Source: Heliocybe sulcata
Taxonomy: Eukaryota; Basidiomycota; Agaricomycetes; Gloeophyllales; Gloeophyllaceae
Direction: 5' to 3'
DNA: 64,000 bases
Assembly (NCBI GenBank): GCA_004369045.1
Contig: ML213505.1
Span: 1,547,849 to 1,611,848 of the forward strand
Each line of letters starts with the position of its first letter. Position 1 is the stretch's first letter. The notes under the pieces are model-generated. The model had not been told where the DNA came from. It saw nothing but the letters and a program-made list of their open reading frames with translations, and did no database searches. Shown piece by piece: positions 11,086 to 23,161 of this stretch. The translations under genes and the position numbers were made by a program.

Positions 11086-12395
11086 GGCTATCTCTAGTAT
11101 CCAGAGTTCTTCATCCGCTCCGTCACACAGAGCCTTGTCTGCTTCAGCGCAGACAAGGGCGCACCGGGACTTTTGACGGGCAGTCAGTGTAGGGTGTAAG
11201 ATTATGACGTCATGTAGCTAAAGAATTCTTGTTATATCGAGGACGGTTGGAAGTATAGCATTGGGACAGCCCACCTGAGAGAGCAACTGCGAGGCGGAAT
11301 ATCCTTCGCGAACGATCTGCTTGACTTTCGAGCGAATGGTGTTGAAAGCACTTGTCTTGTCACCAGAGCCTGACATATCCACATCCATGTCATTAGGCAT
11401 TTCGATGCCGAGACTGGAAGCAAAGTCGTTGATGACTGCATCAGGCACTACTCCGGCGATTTCTTGTATATCACGAGTGGTGATAGGTGTTGGCGGCACA
11501 CTTGACGAGGCTAATCGCGAGGCAGACTGGAGATAGGTAATCGAGCGCCGCAAGTCACCTTGAGATGTGGTGACGAGAGCAGAGACGACGTCCGGCGTGA
11601 CATCGACGTGCTCGGCGGCGGCAATCTGAGACAGTCGGGCCGACGTTGAACTGGGATCGAGCGGCTTGAAGCGGAATTTGGAACAACGCGAGGCCAAAGG
11701 CTCAATGATACGCGTCACGTAGTTGCAAACGAGACAGAAGCGGGTGATGCGTGCGTATGTCTCCATTATGCGGCGGAGAGCGGCTTGGGCGTCCTGGGTC
11801 ATAGAATCTGCTTCGTCCAGGATGATGATCTTGTACGGAGGGCAGGGGTATGTCTTTCCATCGGAAGATACTGTCTGCGCACGAGGTGTCTGTCGGGCGA
11901 AGTCTTTGATTTTTTCTCTAACGATTGAGATGCCCCGCTCGTCGGAGGCGTTCAGTTCCAGTACTCGCGTTCGGAAGTTATCCGGGCTTTCCAACTTATA
12001 AGTAGATGGAAAAGGGGCAGAACAAGCTGTATCTTACCCAAAGAGTTGTCGAGAGAGGGCCAGTATTGTCGAAGTCTTGCCATTTCCAGGCGGTCCATAG
12101 AAAAGCATGTGCGGCAGCTGAGTCACGCAATTCCTCAGCTCTGATGAGCAGTCAGAGATACTGGGAACATACATTCGTAGACAGAAGTGACTTCTGAAGG
12201 ACAGCAACTGTGTGCTCTTGGGATGCCACATCGTCAATCGTTTTCGGTCGGCTAGGCGGCGGTCCTCAGCTGTCGCGATCGGGACCAGGCAACGACTGCT
12301 TACTATTTCTCGACCCATGGCTGGTTCTCTGGATCAAGAGCGTGTTTCGGGGCCTTGGCTGTCCTACCAGGCTGAGGCTGGAAGAATTTGTCCAT
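11059..12395 (-). CDS. RFC2: Replication factor C subunit 2 (clamp-loader AAA+ subunit)
   Basis: RFC loads PCNA onto primed DNA. The first exon gives [14 protein letters not shown] and ends PWVEKY. Exon 2 starts [20 protein letters not shown]. Then come the Walker A motif [30 protein letters not shown] (sensor and arginine-finger side), Walker [44 protein letters not shown] (SRC motif) and the lid domain with [23 protein letters not shown] and [10 protein letters not shown] fit yeast Rfc2 and human RFC4. After the last intron (3' acceptor near 11219) the collar domain runs LHDVIILHP to [16 protein letters not shown], with TGA at 11059-11061, inside the 3' end of the convergent peptidase-like CDS. 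It is divergent from the CAF-1 gene. Confidence 0.93.
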
Positions 12396-12433
12396 GATGC
12401 GGTAAGTTCGAAGAATGTATACGCGGGCAAGTT

Positions 12434-12487
12434 ACGCGTAGTCTAATGAGAGCGCGTGTAGTCACATGTGTCACGTCACGAACGCGT
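12434..12487. promoter_or_regulatory. Two MCB-type ACGCGT sites in the RFC2/CAF-1 divergent promoter
   Basis: ACGCGT occurs at 12434-12439 and again at 12482-12487, within the 181 bp separating the start codons of RFC2 and the CAF-1 large subunit. ACGCGT is the core of the MluI cell-cycle box bound by the MBF-type Swi6/Mbp1 (Cdc10/Res) factor that drives G1/S genes in fungi. Two sites beside two PCNA-linked replication genes fit that role. The function is inferred; a six-base word also occurs by chance at other places in the window. Confidence 0.55.
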
Positions 12488-12576
12488 CTCTCAGTAATTC
12501 GCACAGGGCTCCGACCACGACCACGACCATCTCCCTCGTCCACCGTCTCGACGACAGTCTGTCGACTTACTTGAAT

Positions 12577-15537
12577 ATGGATGCCGGAACCAAGGTCATG
12601 GCGAATACAGACATGAACACAGGTACGTAAGGCATGAGTCAAGTGGACGGAAGGGGGCCGACACGTTGTCTATTAGTCGCGGGCGAACCAAGTGTTGCCG
12701 CCACAAGTAAGCATTTACACAGGTGCTTAGACTCCCGATCTCAACAATAGGACACAGCGGGTACCCCTACCAAGTCCCCCCCACCCACGGCAGAGCTGCG
12801 CAACGGCAAGGTGCTCTTCAGGCAGAAATGCGTCACGTTGGAGAAGCTATCGGAGACTATGCAGGGTATGGTCTTTTGCCGTCGGCGGTATGAAGTTTTC
12901 CGCTTAGCTTCTTATTTGATGCAGAAATCGTCAAGTTCCGTGACATGATACATCAACGCCTGCAGAACCGCGAGCCGCCTCTGGGGGCGGTTCCACCAGA
13001 ACACAAGCCGGTGCTGGGCAAACTCGTGCACGAAAGGTCCGACCATATGCTTTGTATAAACATACTAACTGAGAATGCCTCGACAGCGATAAATCACTAT
13101 CTGCACTCTGTAGGCATATCCAAGAGCAGCTCCTCCCTGCTGACGAAGAGGAGGACGAGGGCATTTTCACCTCGGACGGCATGCTCTCTCTGGCTGTCAT
13201 CGAAAATGAAGTCAAGTCTATCGCTCAACGCAAGAATTACGGCTTGGATAATCATGCGGATGGGACGAAAGTCCCGTCTTCTTTATGCGTGTGGCGATGG
13301 GAGCTCGATAGGCAGTTATGGGACTGGTTACCCAAATCTGCGAGAGAGAAAGCAGAATCACGATACCAGGAAAGAGTGAATGTGAGTTCATCTTCTGGGA
13401 TGCATCCACGCGTTTCAAGCCCAGTTCGCTTCGCAGGCAAAGCAGCATCTAGTGTCACTCTTCGCTTCTCTAAAGCAAGAGGAAAGAGATGCTCTGCTCA
13501 ACGCGAAACCAGGGGCGCGACAAAAACAGAAAGAGAAAGCGAAAGAACCTTTGGGCGTTCCTAGCGACCAACCAGCGAACGGGGCCACAGCATCCGGACT
13601 TGTTGAGGAGGTGAATCCTCGCTATGGTCCTGTTATCCTATGGCATCTAATATAATTGCTCAGGGTGCGCCAGAAGCGGAGGGGTCAAATACCCCGAAGA
13701 CGACAGCAGGGCGTCCTAAGAAGGTTATTTCTCCTGAGGAAGCCGCTAGGGTGCATGTCCCCCTTGCTGGTGTTGGAACCGCCCACTAATCTTCGACGAT
13801 CACAGGAAAAGGAGAAAATGGAGAAGAAGGCAGCGAAAGCGGAACAAGAGAAAAAGAAGAAGGACGCACAGGAGAAATCCAGATCTATAATGGCTAACTT
13901 CTTTAACAAGGGTAAGAGTGGATCGACAGCTGGACCTTCACCCAAGAAGGACGTCCAGGCTATTGGCAGGGAAACGAGCCCTGCGACGAAAGTTCCAGAC
14001 TTCGAGAAGGCGTTCAAGCCCTTTGCTCTAAAGAAAGGCGTCGATCTTGCTCCCTTGAACTGGTTCAAGGAAGCAAAGAGAAGGCCAGCTATCCACAAGG
14101 GCGAGTCGTCTTCCGAGGCCATCATTGTAGACGAGGATGAGACGAAACCTGACGTGGACGTTACGATGCATGATCCTAATTCGCCTGCTGTGAATATCAA
14201 CTCTACGAGCTCACAAGGTACGCGTTCCGTGGAATCAGCCCCTTTCGAATCGTTAATAAACTTCTCCTAGATCGACTGGCTTCCCTCTTGATGAGCCTAC
14301 CTTCGTCAGTAAACCCGGGGCTTCTTACAAGACCGCCTCAAACGACGCCTCACCTCAAGACCTATACCACCCACTCTGTCCGAGAGGTCATGACCCAGCT
14401 GAGTGAAGCCGAAGTGGCCGGCGACGAGGGGCAAGTGCGGGAGTTACTGGACTTGCTTCGGTCACGATCGAAGATTCCGGCCAAGATATTTTGCTTCACT
14501 GATAATGCCCGACCGGGATATTTCGGTACATTCACCCGAACCTCGCGCATTATTGGCCCGCGAAGTCCTCTTGCTCGTGATACGGTGGTGCATGATTATA
14601 GCTATGACAGCGGTGAGGAGTGGGAGGAGGAAGGCGAGGGTGAGGGAGTCGACGAGAGCGACGAGGAGGCTGGTGAAGCTGGCGCAGACGAGGAGGACTC
14701 GGATCTCGACAGCTGGTTGGTCGACGACGATGAAGTGGAAGAAGTTGGGACCCCGATTGAGGAACGAGAGGGCTCGCCGGGATTCTTCCCGCCTCCCTTA
14801 CCCGCAGATAAGAAGCGGAAGTCAGTGGCCTCGGATGGACAGTCGAAGGGTGAGAAGAAGAGGAAACTGGTCCTTCCTCTGGTACCATTCACGAAGGGTC
14901 CGTGCTGGGAGTATGCTATCGGACGTTGTGACTACGAACCATTCGAGGCGTACAGGATTCGGCTTTTCAATGGTAGGGTGGTTCCCGCTGTAGTAGTATC
15001 GGTTGCAAGCTCACGAGCTCTTGGCAGACACGCCCTATCCTATTGATCCTTTCACCTTCGTCTCGGCTCCTCCGCATGCCGCGAAGAATCCTGTGCGTGG
15101 TCCGGATGGCTTATTCCTCGTCCCTCCGGTTCCAGGTCATGCGCAGGCAAACGCTGCCCCCACCGCGGAGCCTCCGAAAGCGAGTGTAGCTCCTCCTCCA
15201 GCCAACATCGCAAAGAGACCCTCTGTACCAGCCCCGAAAACTTCTTTCCCGGATGACCACCTGCCAGCTCTGCTCTCTCAAATCCGTGCAACGTCTCAGG
15301 GCAAATTCGGTGTCTTTCTAGAGATGGTTTACGCGGGTCTTCAGGACCAGGGCATCAAGGTGAGGAAGAACGCGCTGGAAGTCAAGTTGCGCGAGGTCTG
15401 CGAAAAGTGCAAGATACGAAAGGTGTGGGTCGTGAAAGGGGAATCGCAAGACTGTGCAGCGGTAAGCCTGGGGTCAGACTAAGCTGGACGTGCCCTGATT
15501 TGTCTTACTTTCCTAGGTGACGCCTGTGGCACAGTGA
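12577..15537 (+). CDS. RLF2: Chromatin assembly factor 1 large subunit (p150/Cac1)
   Basis: CAF-1 deposits H3-H4 behind the replication fork. After a conserved N-terminal block (ELRNGKVLFRQK, EIVKFRDMIHQR) comes a Lys/Glu-rich KER-like stretch (EKEKMEKKAAKAEQEKKKK) followed by SRSIMANFF, a PCNA-interacting-peptide-like motif near 13885-13908. The segment from YTTHSVREVM to KIPAKIFCFTDNARPGYFGTF leads into an acidic ED-rich domain (about 14610-14760), as in the histone-binding region. The C-terminal winged-helix-type block is LPALLSQIRATSQGKFGVFLEMV. The last intron separates CAA-side codons from the tail VTPVAQ, stop 15535-15537. The exact start is uncertain: ATG at 12577 plus one or two tiny exons before about 12752 is the best reading. 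About 780 residues. Confidence 0.85.
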
Positions 15538-15792
15538 GACGATATATGCCGTCAGGTGATCGCTACTTGTGGTTGAGCGTTTCTTGCTTCGTGACGTTAC
15601 TAGGTGGTCCGCGCTGGCCACTCTCAATGATGCTATTCGGAGCATCTTACTCTTCTCGCGTGCTTTAAGTCCGCTGTATAGTATTATACCGTTTCGTTCT
15701 TACGTACTGAATCCAATCTTACAAATAAGTTAAGGGTCATGATACATGCGCACAAATGTAGAACCAGGAAAGCGCAAGATAAAAGCAGGCTG

Positions 15793-16610
15793 TTATGACA
15801 CGACGAGCTCCCAGAGCATGTCGGCGAACTCGTGATTGGACATGGAATTGTCGAATTTCACGCAGTGAACATCACCAGATGCAGCTCCTTTGTTGCAGTC
15901 ATTATCAGCCGTCTCGCAAGGTTGAGAAAGGCAAGAGAGAACACTGACGGACGAGCATCTTCGTGATACTGCCTCTTTCGTCGACGACTGGCTCGAAGCC
16001 GATTCCCCTAAATACCGCCAGACGCAGCCTATAGGTTACGGACTTCTTCAGCGCGGGTTGGAGCTAAGGATGCAGTAAACGCACGCAGTGCCATCCAGTT
16101 CATTCTCGTGCTCCGTTGCCGGATCAGACTCTTCAAGCCGCCTGGCCTCCTCCTTCAGCTGCGCGAGTTCCGCTTCCTTATAGGCCAGCTGGCTCTCGGC
16201 GTCGTTGATAGCCTTGCCCAAGGACAGCTTCGTATCTTCCAAGGAACTGATGTGCGCGGCATGTTGCTGTGGAGTGGGCTGCGACTTTGGCCGCGTCGAG
16301 GAAGTGCGTGCGGCGTCGAGGAGCTTGGCGAGCGCTGTGGGGAACGGTGAGGAAAGAGGACTGCCTGGAGAAGGGTTGAATGAAACCGACACTTCAAGTC
16401 TGAGTTCGCTTGGTCGATCTCCTTTTTCCTGGAGGCCTCGGTCTCGGTCATGTCCCGCTCGGCGGCGTAAATGGTCATGAAATCCGCCTCTGGATTCATG
16501 TTCGCCTTCATCTTCCTGATTTCTAGACTGACATCGCGTTATCCAAAGTTCAAGAAACTGACGAGCGAGATGCGTAGATACATTGTTTCTCGCAGATTCA
16601 CGTTGGCCAT
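15793..16610 (-). CDS. SPC24: Kinetochore protein Spc24 (Ndc80 complex)
   Basis: Spc24 pairs with Spc25 to anchor the Ndc80 complex to the inner kinetochore. Exon 1 (16610) reads MANVNLRET and is joined by an intron to LEIRKMKANMNPEADFMTIY, followed by AAERDMTETEASRKKEID. A coiled coil follows through HISSLEDTKLSLGKAINDAE and AQLKEEARRLEE. The C-terminal globular domain begins LRLAVFRGIGFEPVVDERG, continues KMLVR, and after another intron ends with GDVHCVKFDNS and MLWELVVS, stop 15793-15795. The order and the GDVH/FDN block match the family. One internal donor, near 16390, is uncertain by a few bases. It converges with CAF-1, 255 bp away. Confidence 0.85.
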
Positions 16611-17024
16611 GCTGGGCTGTTCGACACTTTCCAGGTGATAACCAAGAGAGGACCAACTGGTGTCGCGTCAATGATTGCGCGCGCGAAGTCACGGTCACGT
16701 GGCGTGACTTGGTTTCCTTGCAGCCATCTGTCGGAACTAATGTAACAACTCAAGACCTCAAGGCCTCAAGCTCAAGGCATCATATCCTCATGTACATTAC
16801 CGGCCCACCGGAAAGCAGGGCCTAAGACCATCCCGAATACTGGTTGTCGACGCACTATAATTTTTCACATCCAATGTCATTACAACACTACATAAGCACT
16901 CCGCATCCACCAAACTCGCCAGAACTTGAAGGAATAGTAATACACGGAATTTAAGAAGGGTATTGAAAACATAGTCAAAATTCCGGAAGGGTTTTCCTGA
17001 GATATTCCCAGATCATGCTCAGTA
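16611..17024. other. Intergenic region upstream of SPC24
   Basis: No gene is recognised. A CACGTG E-box lies at 16696-16701, within a GTCACGTGGCGTGAC context about 86-91 bp upstream of the SPC24 start. The rest, toward 17024, is the 3' side of the MDR oxidoreductase gene. Confidence 0.45.
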
Positions 17025-18354
17025 CTACACGGTATCGTCGATCTTGATCACGACCTTGCCCTTGGCTCGGCCGCTCTTCAGCTTCTCGTATGCCTTCAGG
17101 GTATCGTCGAATGAATAGACGCTGTCGACCAGAGGCTTAACCTTGCCTAGAAGAGACATGCTTAGTCGATCACCCCGAGCACTAGAGGTCGGAACGGTGA
17201 ATCACTGTACCTTCGGATATCATCTGCGCGATAGCCTCCAAGTCTTCCTTCTTATGCTTGACTTGGACAAGGCGCCACTTCCTTTTAGTCCCCCCCAGCC
17301 AACCCGGCCTGAGGAAGATCTCCCAAAGCATCTTCGCGGTAGTTTTCATCTCTTTAGCGTTGATACCCTTGGGCTGCGGCCCTGTAGAGACGAATATACC
17401 GTCCGGAGCGAGATAGGCAGGGCTGTGTGTGTACAGTGAGGGATCGAGGAGGCCCACAGCGTCGAAGATAACATGGAACTTCGGCGATGGGGGCTTCTCG
17501 GTGAGTTGCTTCTCTAGAGGTTCTTTGGTGTAGTCGACAAACTATGAAAAAAGCCAGCCTCTGATGTTCAATACTGTAATCTGCGAGTCAACGGAGAATG
17601 ACCAACCTCATCCGTGCCCAGTCCTCGAACGAATTCCTCGTTCTTTCCGCTGGCGGTAGCGGTCACTTTGCACCCTTTAGCTTTTGCCAGCTGGACAGCG
17701 AATGCCCCGACGGCCGAGCTTCCGCCGTTCACAAGCAGGGATTGCTCGGGTTCCAGGTGGGCGATGTCAAAGAGGGCTTGGTAAGCGGTCATACAGGCCA
17801 ACGCGATGCCTGAGACGTCAACTGCTGACAATTGAGGTGGTTTGGGGACCAAATTGTCGGCTGGTGCTCGGGTGTACTGAGCCAGAGCGCCCAGACGGGT
17901 TTTGAGACCCGTCGCTGAAATGAGAGTTAGCAAGAATGTGAAATATTATTGCATGAAGCACTGACGGACAGGGATCCAGCCGTACACGCTCTCCCCGTTC
18001 TTGAAGCTTGTGCCATTGGCGTCGACGACAACACCGGCAAAATCACTCTCTGGGACGTACGGCCTCTTGGCTACAAAGGTAGGCGCTATCTGCATTACCT
18101 TGAAGCCTCTGGTGCAGACGTTAGCGTCGGAACGTTATTCATCAGAATGATGACACTTGCACTGGATTCAATGCAGCTGCCTGCACCTTGACTAACACCT
18201 CTCCTTTGGGGAATTTGGAAGGCACCGGTGCATCTAGCACTTGCTTCAAGACTTTCTCGGGAGTGCCCTTTTTGACCACATGCCACACTTTCTGAGTGCT
18301 CGGAATGTCTGACACTCCCCTGTCTTCGGCTCTGCCAGTGTCAATGCCAGACAT
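17025..18354 (-). CDS. MDR-superfamily NAD(P)H oxidoreductase (quinone-reductase-like)
   Basis: This is a zinc-independent medium-chain dehydrogenase/reductase of the quinone oxidoreductase type. The N-terminal GroES-like domain shows [32 protein letters not shown] and, in the next exon, [18 protein letters not shown]. The cofactor domain shows [13 protein letters not shown] and [20 protein letters not shown], a Rossmann glycine motif consistent with NADP(H). The C-terminus gives [20 protein letters not shown] and [11 protein letters not shown], stop 17025-17027. I see no structural-zinc Cys cluster. Five or so exons are joined by GT-AG introns. Its substrate cannot be inferred. It is divergent from CRM1, 268 bp away. 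Confidence 0.85.
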
Positions 18355-18622
18355 CTCGCAGCAGATGTATCTGGTAGAAAAGAAAGTATGGAATTAGCAC
18401 TCCATGGCGCTGTACCACCTGAACAGCGGATGTTGGATTCTCAGCAAGCGAGTCGTAGCCAGTCCAGAACAGGAAGGTGCGTGGGATTGCATCACGTGCT
18501 CGAACCAGGCAGTCACGCCGGGCCCTCTGCCCAACAGCCACAATCCTCTCTCTCAACGACCACGACGTCCTCCCCATCGACCCGACACACAGCACGACGT
18601 TCTCGGAGGGCTGTTCAACGAT

Positions 18623-21600
18623 ATGGATGTGCGTCCTTGCTAACCGCGCCGGCAGTCTGTCTGTCTGCGATGTTGATTTTATTGTTGCGCTGCAGGTCTT
18701 ACTTGATTTTGGGCGGGAATTCGATGTCGACCTTATGGACAAGGTCGTAATGGCCTTTTACTCTGGGCAAGGGCAGGAGGTGCGCAGGCTAGTATTACCT
18801 CGCTTGTTTCTGCCTCACCGGATCTTATCTCGCAGCGACAAATGGCCCAACAAGTCCTCACACAATTCCAGGACCATCCCGATGCATGGACAAGAGTTCC
18901 CGATGTCCTTGAACGGTCCTCATTCCCTCAAACAAAAGTATAAGGAGCCATCATTCTGGCCGCATACAGAGGCACTGACTGGAAGTTTTACAGTACATCG
19001 GTTTGCAGATTTTGGAGAAGCTGATTAATACGCGGTGGAAGTCTTTGCCGGAGGGACAGCGACAGGGTGCGTTCCCTCTACGCCGCCTGAATGCGACACT
19101 CATAGTTCGTTAGGGATCCGGAATTTCGTGGTTGGAGTGACGGTGAAGGTGGCATCGGATGAGACGACGTTAAGGAGGGAGAAGACGTATATCAACAAGC
19201 TCAATCTTGCGCTTGTGCAGGTGCGTCGCGATATTAGCTGTGTTGAGGTTCGCTGTGCTTATGTGTTGTGCAGATCTTGAAACAGGAATGGCCACATAAC
19301 TGGCCGACGTTCATACCGGAACTGGTCGAGTCCTCGAAGACAAACCTTTCCCTCTGCGAGAACAACATGGTTATCTTGAAGCTGCTTTCAGAAGAGGTCT
19401 TTGACTATTCCCAGGATGCCATGACGCAGAACAAAATCAAGACACTGAAGAACCAGATGTGTGGGGAGTTCTCAGAAATCTTCAAGCTATGTCAGGAGAT
19501 CTTGGAGGAAGCGCAGAAGACTTCTCTCATTAAGGCCACTCTCGAAACCTTGCTACGTTTCTTGAACTGGATTCCTCTCGGCTACATTTTCGAGACGACC
19601 ATCATCGACCTGCTTCTCAATCGGGTTAGTGCCTGCTGCCAGTCTTCGCTTGTGCTCACTCATCTTTCATAACGTCTAGTTCCTCGAGACACCAGAGTTC
19701 CGCAATGTCACTCTCAAATGTCTCGCGGAGATCGCAGCGCTCAATGTTGGCCCGGAATACGACCCGAAATTCGCCATCCTCTTCGCCATGGTCATGACCG
19801 CCATTAACCGTATGATTCCGCCGTCGACGAACATCGCGCAAGCATACGCCAATGCGGGAGACGCCGGGCAGGAGCTCGTGCTTACCCTCGCGCTCTTCCT
19901 TTGCAACTTCCTGTCCAACCACCTCCGTTCCGTCGAGTCTGAGCAGAACCGCGATGTGCTGCTGAACGCGCACCTGTATCTCGTGAAGATTAGCCAGGTG
20001 GACGAGCGGGAGATATTCAAGATTTGCTTGGAATATTGGTTGAAGCTGGTAGCGGAGCTGTACGAGGAGATACAGAGTTTGCCGATAGGAGAGAGCGGGT
20101 TGTTGATGGGTTTGAGTCTTGGCGGAGGTGCAGGTGCGCAGAGCATGTTGAATGGCATGGCGCTGCGGAAGAACATCTATTCGGATGTGCTGAGCAATTT
20201 GAGGTTGGTTGTCATCGAGAGGATGGTGAAGCCTGAGGAGGTAGGATCAAATTACCAATCTGGTGTCGTCGATCCCTGATCATGCCTTGTCTAGGTTCTC
20301 ATCGTGGAGAACGACGAAGGCGAGATCGTCCGGGAGTTCATGAAGGAGAGTGACACTATCGTCCTTTATAAGTCCATGAGGGAGTTGCTGGTTTACCTGA
20401 CCCACTTGGACGTCGTGGACACGGAAACCATCCTGACGGAGAAATTGGCCAAGCAGGTCGACGGCTCGGAGTGGTCGTGGAACAACCTCAACACATTGTG
20501 TTGGGCTATTGGCTCTATCTCCGGAGCGATGAGTAAGTGATCTTCCTGGGATGCCTACGGAGTTGAGCATATGACCTAACCTCCTTGTAGATGAGGAAAC
20601 GGAGAAGCGCTTCCTTGTAACCGTCATTAAGGACTTGCTGGGCTTGTGTGAGATCAAGCGCGGCAAAGACAACAAGGCTGTCGTTGCTTCCGATATTATG
20701 TATATCGTCGGTCAATATCCTCGCTTCCTCAAGGCGCACTGGAAGTTCCTGAAGACGGTGGTGAACAAATTGTTCGAGTTCATGCACGAGACGCACGAGG
20801 GTAAGCGTCTGTTTCTGGCATTTCACAGCTTCCCGGGTTACCTGTTTCTGCCAGCCACGCCGTTTATTTTGTCTGCGCCTACTTTTTGATGTGAATTGAC
20901 CCCGTCCTCCTTGCATAGGCGTTCAGGACATGGCGTGTGACACGTTCATCAAAATTGCGCAGAAGTGCAGGAGACACTTTGTCATGCAGCAGTCCGGAGA
21001 GACGGAGCCTTTCGTCGACGAGATTCTGCGACTGTTGCACCGGATTACGGTGGATTTGTCTCCGCAGCAGGTAGGCTGGCATGTCCTTCGCAAGCGGAGG
21101 ATGTGACTTAACATGTATTGCAGGTCCATACGTTCTATGAGGCGGTTGGGTATATGATCTCTGCACAGCCGAACAAGCCACAACAGGAGAAGCTTATCGC
21201 TAAGTTGATGGAATTGCCGAACAACGCGGTATGTTTTTAATCACAAATGAGTCTCGTATATCGTCTGACATCTGTGACTACCAGTGGGATTCCCTTATGG
21301 CCCAGGCCGCACAAAACATTGACGTCCTTGGGAACATGGACAATATCAAGATTCTGGCCAATGTTCTGAAGACGAATACTGCTGCCTGCACATCTATTGG
21401 AAGCTTCTATCTGCCTCAGATAGGCCGCATTTTCCTGGATATGCTCGGGCTCTATAAGGCTGTAAGTAGCATTATCAGTGAGAGTGTGGCTCGTGAAGGT
21501 TCGTTCACCGCCATATTGCTTCATTACATGACATCATGCGTACTTCCACCTCCTCGTATCTTTAGGCGTCATCGCGACCAAGACGCCGAAGGTACGGCAG

Positions 21601-22814
21601 CTGAGGACGGTGAAGAAGGAGATCTTGAAGTTGCTTGAGACATATATCAAGAAAGCAGAGGATCTGGAGGCCGTGAACAACAACTTTATTCCCCCGGTTC
21701 TGGATGCAATCTTGGGTGATTACAATCGCAATGTTCCATCTGCCAGAGATGCGGAGGTGTTAAACGTCATGGCTACTATTACCACTCGCTTGGGGGTAAG
21801 GTTCAAGCTCATGACGCAAACCGCAATCTACTGACACTGCTCATTGCAGCCGTTACTTACACCGCAAGTTCCTGCCATCCTCGAGGCTGTCTTCGAGCCG
21901 ACGTTGAACATGATCAATCAAGACTTTGCGGAGTTCCCCGAGCACAGAGTCGGCTTCTTCAAGCTCCTACGAGCCATTAATCTCAACTGCTTCCCGGGTA
22001 AGTCGTGGTGTGTCGAGCCTCTCGAGAAGTGACCTCTGACGCAATTCGTCTAGCCCTCTTGACTATTCCCCCGCAGCAATTCAAGCTGTTTATGGACAGT
22101 ATAATTTGGGCCATCAAACACACGATGCGTGACATCGCAGATACCGGCTTGAACTGTATGTGGTCGTTGATGTATGAAGGGGCCTAGGCTAACGTCCCCT
22201 TGTATCTTAGTGTGCTTGGAGGTCATTAACAACTTTGCTGGCGCGGACCCAGCCGTCGGCAATGCCTTCTTCCAGCAGTACTTCCTCAGCATCGTGCAGG
22301 ACATCTTCTTCGTCCTGACTGACGCTGATCACAAGAGTGGCTTCAAGCTGCAGAGTCTGCTTCTTGCACGACTCTTCCAGCTTGTGAATGCGAATGTCAT
22401 TCAGGCGCCACTCTTCGATCCTGCCCAAGTTTCAGACCCCGGCATGACGAACGCGATCTATCTGCGGCAGTACACGGCGAACTTGCTGGCGAACGCCTTC
22501 CCCCATGTCTCAAAGTAAGTAACGCGCTTGTTCATACGTAGTCGACCAGTTTTGACACATGTTTCAGAGCGCAAATCCAACAGTTCGTTCTTGCTTTGGA
22601 GGAGTACCACAACGATATCAACCGCTTCAAGCTTGCCTTGCGAGATTTCCTCATCCAACTCAAGGAATTCTCCGCTGGCGACAACGCCGATCTTTTCTTG
22701 GAAGAAAAGGAACTGGAAGCGCAGAGGAAGGCCGAGGCAGAACGCGAGGCTGCAATGCGTATTCCTGGCATGCTCAAGCCGTCGCAGATAGAGGACCAGG
22801 ATGAAGACATATAA
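18623..22814 (+). CDS. CRM1: Exportin-1 / CRM1 nuclear export receptor
   Basis: CRM1 carries leucine-rich NES cargo out of the nucleus with Ran-GTP. A six-base first exon (ATGGAT) is spliced to [22 protein letters not shown]-repeat landmarks are [76 protein letters not shown]-type [93 protein letters not shown] and [11 protein letters not shown]. The NES-groove Cys that leptomycin B modifies in other species is present (TGT at 20499-20501). The acidic tail ends QIEDQDEDI. About fifteen short GT-AG introns keep frame. Near-complete family length. Confidence 0.96.
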
Positions 22815-23161
22815 TTGCGGTAGAGTGTATGATGTATTCGGACTGCTTCTGTGTTTTTAGTTCATTGCATGTTGGTTTTGTCCGTTCATCATCCCATGTT
22901 CTCCTGCCCTGCCCCTCCTCTCTTGCCGCAAATGTCTTTGTTGCTGTTGTCATCTCGTTCATCATCTGCATATCTTAGTGTACTATTATACAGTTAGGAA
23001 CAGAAAGAATGTATCACAATCGTTACGAACTACCTACTTGACTGTGTCTATATATTATTTTTGACATGAGGTCGTCATAGATCCAATCTGTGATGGGCAG
23101 ATTATCAGCGATTCCGCTTGAGTACGCACACCTGCGCAGTCCCTCCACCGAGTCTCGAGTT
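22815..23161. other. CRM1-TMA20 intergenic region
   Basis: T-rich sequence follows the CRM1 stop and presumably holds its 3' untranslated region, followed by the TMA20 promoter. I see no gene or clear element. Confidence 0.45.

Noticed and set aside
13403-13412. A further ACGCGT near the CAF-1 gene
   Set aside because: It lies within an intron of CAF-1 rather than in the promoter, so it is not counted as support for cell-cycle control.
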